DNA from: Desulfitobacterium chlororespirans DSM 11544 | GTDB lineage: Bacteria; Bacillota; Desulfitobacteriia; Desulfitobacteriales; Desulfitobacteriaceae | Direction of reading: 5' to 3' | DNA length: 64,000 nucleotides | Assembly: GCF_900143285.1 (NCBI RefSeq) | Contig: NZ_FRDN01000003.1 | Coordinates: 588,071-652,070, forward strand | Shown here: one piece after another, positions 60,701 through 64,000 of the stretch | Numbering within the stretch: the stretch's first letter is position 1 | How the letters are laid out: the number at the start of each line of letters is the position of its first letter | Notes under the pieces: generated by a model | What the model saw: the letters and a program-made list of their open reading frames with translations, nothing else | Databases searched by the model: none | What the model was told of the DNA's origin: nothing | Translations under genes and position numbers: made by a program

Positions 60701-61057
60701 TTGAAACGACTGAAATTTCGCGTGTGGAATAAAGTATCCAAGAAAATGCATAATCCCCAAGCCATCAGTTTTGATATCCAGAACTGCAATCCCTTTGCCG
60801 TAAGCATCCCAGCGAAATCCTGGGATCCTGCTGAGAAATATGAGTTGCTGCAATGGACCGGTTTAAGGGATGAGAGTGGCACAGATGTCTATGAAGGGGA
60901 TTTAGTTCTCATCGACTATGAAATTTACAGAGTTCATTGGCATGAATCTGAAGCAGCCTTTAAGCTTATATCTCTGAAAGGTTCCCTGGAGAAGGACGCC
61001 GGCCTCCTTCCTACGGGCAAAATTATCGGCAATACATATGAAACGGAGAATCTTTAG
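60701..61057 (+). CDS. YopX-family protein
   Basis: A 118-residue protein; the TTG at 60701 follows AGGAGG. KRLKFRVWNKVSKKMHNPQAISF, then LLQWTGLRDESGTDVYEGDLVLIDYEIYRVHWHE and GKIIGNTYETENL are the YopX signature. The family is named from Bacillus phage SPbeta and is mostly seen in phages; the function is unknown. No other phage gene is near, so it is probably a stray or domesticated copy. Confidence 0.85.
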   Translation: MKRLKFRVWNKVSKKMHNPQAISFDIQNCNPFAVSIPAKSWDPAEKYELLQWTGLRDESGTDVYEGDLVLIDYEIYRVHWHESEAAFKLISLKGSLEKDAGLLPTGKIIGNTYETENL

Positions 61058-61088
61058 ACAGTTATCTCTTCATGGAATGGTCCTAGAG

Positions 61089-61140
61089 AAAGGGCATACC
61101 CAACAAGTGCTATGCACAAGATGGGGATGCCCTTTTCCTT
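61089..61140 (+). terminator. Terminator after the YopX-like gene
   Basis: AAAGGGCATACCC and GGGGATGCCCTTTT pair around about 20 bases; TTCCTTT follows. Confidence 0.7.
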
Positions 61141-61321
61141 TACGCAAGAATTCTTCCGGGTAGGTTCATTGTTTGTTCATTAGTACTTTTTCATGTATTA
61201 ATGTTAGAATCGAAGCAGAGATTACATCTTATATAAAATAAGGCTCTTTCAGATTCATGATTTCGCGCTACCCCAGGAATCTAATTTGAGTTTTGTCAAC
61301 CATTTTATTGAGGAGAGAATC

Positions 61322-64000
61322 ATGGAGAGATTAAGAAAAATTCCGGCCCTGTTTCTTGCCGTCCTTTTAAGTGTGACGGCGCTTCCCAACACGGCAATGG
61401 CCCAATTGCCCGTCCTCTACCAGGATCATTCCCAACAAACCGTTACGGACGGCGTAACCGTGGAGAACATATCCCGTTTTACCACAGGCGGCTGGTTGAA
61501 TATTAATGTGCTGCGCGTGGATATGACTAACCCTTATGTGAAAATTGACACCCTAAGCAATGACTCGATCACCGACGACCTGGTCAGCATTTCCGCCCTG
61601 GCCGAAAAAGAGGGGGCCGTGGCTGCTGTCAACAGCAGTTTCTTTAATCCGCTCACCGCCGGCAAAGGCTATGCAGACGGTCCCACCGTCCGGGCCGGCG
61701 ATCTTTTGTCCACCTCCGCCTGGTACAACCGGAGCAAAAATGAAATGGCTTCCCTTTCCGTTGATTATGCTAATCAGCTGCTTTTTCACTATTGGAAAAA
61801 TGACCTTACCCTCATCGCCGGAAACGATACCGCCTTTGCCGTTACCCAGTACAACCAGCCGAGCAGGCAAGGCTACCAAGACCTTACGGTCCTGGATCGC
61901 AAGTGGGGACCTGTGGCCATCGGCGCCTCCGAAAACTGCCCCGATCTGGTTGAAATCGTCGTAAGCGGGAACAAAATCCTGGAGATCCGGGAAGGACAGC
62001 CTGCCGCCGAGATTCCCGAGGAAGGTTTCGTCGTCGTCTCCCGGGGCGAGCAGGCGGCTAAGCTTCTGGAACAGGCCGCCCCTGGAGAACAGCTCCAATT
62101 CCAAGTCACCTCCACGCCGGACTGGAACGACCTGAAGATGTCCACCACCGGAACCTCCCTTCTTATCCAGGACGGAGAAATCCCCGCCACTTTTTCTTAC
62201 AGCACCCCCAGCTTTAATCAACGAAACCCCCGGACCATAGCCGGCAGTACCGAAGATGGGAGTGAACTCATCCTGGTTACAGTTGACGGAAGGCAGGATA
62301 ACAGCATCGGCTTGACCCAGCAGGAATCCGCCGAGCTGATGCTGGAATTAGGGGCGTATCAAGCCATTATGTTTGACGGCGGCGCCTCCACCACCATGGC
62401 CGCCCGACAGCCCGGGGCCTTTTCCCCTGAGGTGGTCAACCTTCCTTCCGAAGGCATCCTGAGAAATGTGGCGTCAGGCATCGGGATTTTCTCCGCAGCC
62501 CCCGCCGGCCGGCTGGACCGCCTGATCATCGAGACCGAAGACACCAACATATTTGCCGATACTTCGAGAACTTTTTCCCTTAAGGGCATCGACCGCTATG
62601 CCAATCCAGTGAAGATCGACCCAAGGGAAGTTCAGTGGAATGTCAGCGGGATCGACGGCAGTTTTCAGGACAATATCCTCTATCCGGTTTCCCCGGGCAC
62701 CGGAAAAGTAACCGCCACCCTCGGCGGTCTGAAGGAGGAGCTGGACATCCGGGTCTTAAACGCCCCAGTGCAGCTTACCCTCAATCCAGCCAGATTCGAC
62801 CTTCCTTTGTACCAAAATAAAGCCATCCGGGTAAAAGGTCTCGACCCCCAAGGTTATGCCGCGGTCATCGAAGGCCGGGATGTTCAATGGAACGTTGACG
62901 GCGACATCGGTAGTTGCGAAGCCGGCGTGTTCACCCCCGTCACCACCGGTACCGGCACTATCCGGGCCGGCGTCGGCGACACCCATGCCTACAGTGCCGT
63001 TGCCGTTACTTTGGATGCCATAGAACTCCTGCATCCCTTCGAAAGCTCCGGCCGGTCGGAGGAGCCACGCTTCCAAACCGACCCGCAAACAAGCCAGGGT
63101 TATTTCGAGCTTAGCGCTGATCAATTCTACGCCGGGGAGTCTTCCGGACAGCTGGTGTATGATTTCTTATACGGTAACTCTGAGGACCAGATCTCTGTTC
63201 TCTTTGCCGAGCAGGGGCTCCCCCTTGATCCGGCCACTACCGGGTTATCCCTGTGGCTTTATAATATCAGCCCCAACTCGAACCGCATCAAGGGAGAAGT
63301 CATAGACTCCGCCGATGTGAAACACACCGTCGAATTTACTTCCGACCTCAATTGGACCGGCTGGAAAGAGAGCACAGCATCCTTATCCGGGATCGACTCT
63401 CCCGCTTATCTCACCAGGCTCTACATAGAAAACACCGATCCTGCCACCCCTTGGGGGAAGATCTATTTTGACGAATTGTCGGCACTGATCCAGAAGCGCC
63501 CGACCATCGATCCGAGCACCATCCCCGCAGATACCCTGCCCAAAGATGAAGCGAACCGGCAGGCTGCCTTCACCTCCGGTCCCGACAATTTCCTGTTTTC
63601 CTTGCTCACCGGGGGCAAAGCACCGGGTATTTACACCGCTCCCCTCACTCAAGCGGGAGCCGGGGATGCCCCAACACCTATACTGGCCGCCGGTTCAGGG
63701 TATCAATCCTCTAGTTATCAAAACAGCACTTTCCTCCAGCTGGATGTAAGCCAAGGCGGGCTGAGGAGAAGCGACCCGCAGCAATGGACCCGGCTGTTCA
63801 CGACCCTGGATGACATCCAGAGCGCCAATGTCTTTCTCCTCATGTCCCTCAGCCCGGCCGATTTCATCAATGCCAAAGAAGCACAGCTGCTGAAAGATAC
63901 GCTGGCCAATTACCGGGAAGCAACCGGCAAGAACATTTGGGTCCTTTTCCCTGGTCCTGTAGATCAAAGCGAGCTTGACCGCGGCGTACGCTATATCAGC
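61322..64000 (+). CDS. Secreted phosphodiester glycosidase (NAGPA)-domain protein, partial
   Basis: The frame opens at ATG 61322 (GAGGAGAGAATC upstream) and is still open at the window end, 893 codons. A signal peptide ends near ALPNTAMAQ. Residues about 85-400 form the NAGPA/DUF2233 domain: KEGAVAAVNSSFFNP near the start, later LVTVDGRQDNSIGLTQQESAELMLELGAYQAIMFDGGASTTMA. Then come two Ig-like blocks (about 405-565, with GTGKVTATLGG and GTGTIRAGVG) and a carbohydrate-binding-like domain (about 575-730). The last part, LQLDVSQGGLRRSDPQQW, begins a further domain of the metallophosphoesterase or similar type. It probably acts on cell-wall glycans outside the cell. Confidence 0.88.
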   Translation, partial: MERLRKIPALFLAVLLSVTALPNTAMAQLPVLYQDHSQQTVTDGVTVENISRFTTGGWLNINVLRVDMTNPYVKIDTLSNDSITDDLVSISALAEKEGAVAAVNSSFFNPLTAGKGYADGPTVRAGDLLSTSAWYNRSKNEMASLSVDYANQLLFHYWKNDLTLIAGNDTAFAVTQYNQPSRQGYQDLTVLDRKWGPVAIGASENCPDLVEIVVSGNKILEIREGQPAAEIPEEGFVVVSRGEQAAKLLEQAAPGEQLQFQVTSTPDWNDLKMSTTGTSLLIQDGEIPATFSYSTPSFNQRNPRTIAGSTEDGSELILVTVDGRQDNSIGLTQQESAELMLELGAYQAIMFDGGASTTMAARQPGAFSPEVVNLPSEGILRNVASGIGIFSAAPAGRLDRLIIETEDTNIFADTSRTFSLKGIDRYANPVKIDPREVQWNVSGIDGSFQDNILYPVSPGTGKVTATLGGLKEELDIRVLNAPVQLTLNPARFDLPLYQNKAIRVKGLDPQGYAAVIEGRDVQWNVDGDIGSCEAGVFTPVTTGTGTIRAGVGDTHAYSAVAVTLDAIELLHPFESSGRSEEPRFQTDPQTSQGYFELSADQFYAGESSGQLVYDFLYGNSEDQISVLFAEQGLPLDPATTGLSLWLYNISPNSNRIKGEVIDSADVKHTVEFTSDLNWTGWKESTASLSGIDSPAYLTRLYIENTDPATPWGKIYFDELSALIQKRPTIDPSTIPADTLPKDEANRQAAFTSGPDNFLFSLLTGGKAPGIYTAPLTQAGAGDAPTPILAAGSGYQSSSYQNSTFLQLDVSQGGLRRSDPQQWTRLFTTLDDIQSANVFLLMSLSPADFINAKEAQLLKDTLANYREATGKNIWVLFPGPVDQSELDRGVRYIS

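Noticed and set aside
60701..61057. Prophage suggested by the YopX-like gene
   Set aside because: No integrase, terminase, portal or attachment repeats are near; the flanking genes are ordinary chromosomal ones.

Overview
The window looks like chromosomal DNA of an anaerobic low-to-mid GC Firmicute. The closest fit I can infer is Desulfitobacterium or a near relative in the Peptococcaceae/Desulfitobacteriaceae. The reasons are the Gram-positive Shine-Dalgarno sites (AGGAGG), a Tat-exported DmsABC-type molybdoenzyme with its TorD chaperone, a complete nar operon with an NreABC-type regulator, a FeoA-FeoB fusion, a DUF1659/DUF2922 pair, and an O-demethylase-like GcvT protein next to a folate cyclodeaminase. 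The genus call is inference; no rRNA or tRNA gene was seen.

Layout. 1-2.6 kb: end of an ABC transporter ATPase, then DUF2922, DUF1659, DUF3102 and Uma2-type genes. 2.7-8 kb: a MarR regulator with an operator-embedded promoter, a one-carbon module (cyclodeaminase, LigM-like GcvT protein, PucR regulator) and a GNAT enzyme. 8.1-10.9 kb: a decayed Phd antitoxin/toxin pair, a MATE exporter and a second, paralogous MarR gene. 11-20.2 kb: a catabolic island with a nitrilase-family amidase, CRP/FNR regulator, DUF3830 protein, arylmalonate-decarboxylase-like protein, FAH hydrolase, hydantoin-racemase-like protein, MFS carrier, hydantoinase and GntR/FCD regulator. A shared TGTCGACA palindrome lies upstream of three transcription units in this island. 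20.3-26.5 kb: lipoprotein serpin, MFS pseudogene, ketopantoate reductase, a small lipoprotein and feoAB with a 52-residue cysteine-rich partner.

26.5-34.2 kb: a long leader region (terminated upstream RNA, 15-codon ORF, cluster of DnaA-box-like repeats) before torD-dmsABC, followed by a convergent two-component system whose sensor carries a c-type heme motif. 34.2-44.2 kb: mixed housekeeping and membrane genes (Mor-like regulator, esterase, chemoreceptor, beta-lactamase-fold lipoprotein, zinc ribbon, RlmA, a YtrA-type ABC operon). 44.2-55.6 kb: one long minus-strand respiratory unit, narK-narK-narG-narH-narJ-narI-nreA-nreB-nreC, with two NreC-like sites in front. 55.6-64 kb: a TnpB remnant, a lipoprotein, a WecA/MraY-type transferase, an alkylsulfatase-like hydrolase, a DMT permease, a YopX-like protein and a large secreted phosphodiester glycosidase-type protein cut by the window edge.

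The main theme is anaerobic respiration (nitrate and an S-/N-oxide-type acceptor) with local sensor systems, plus a small-molecule island probably handling cyclic amides, carbamoyl compounds or malonate-like compounds. The least explained parts are the island's chemistry (a racemase homologue lacking both expected catalytic cysteines beside a decarboxylase-like homologue) and the leader in front of torD-dmsABC.
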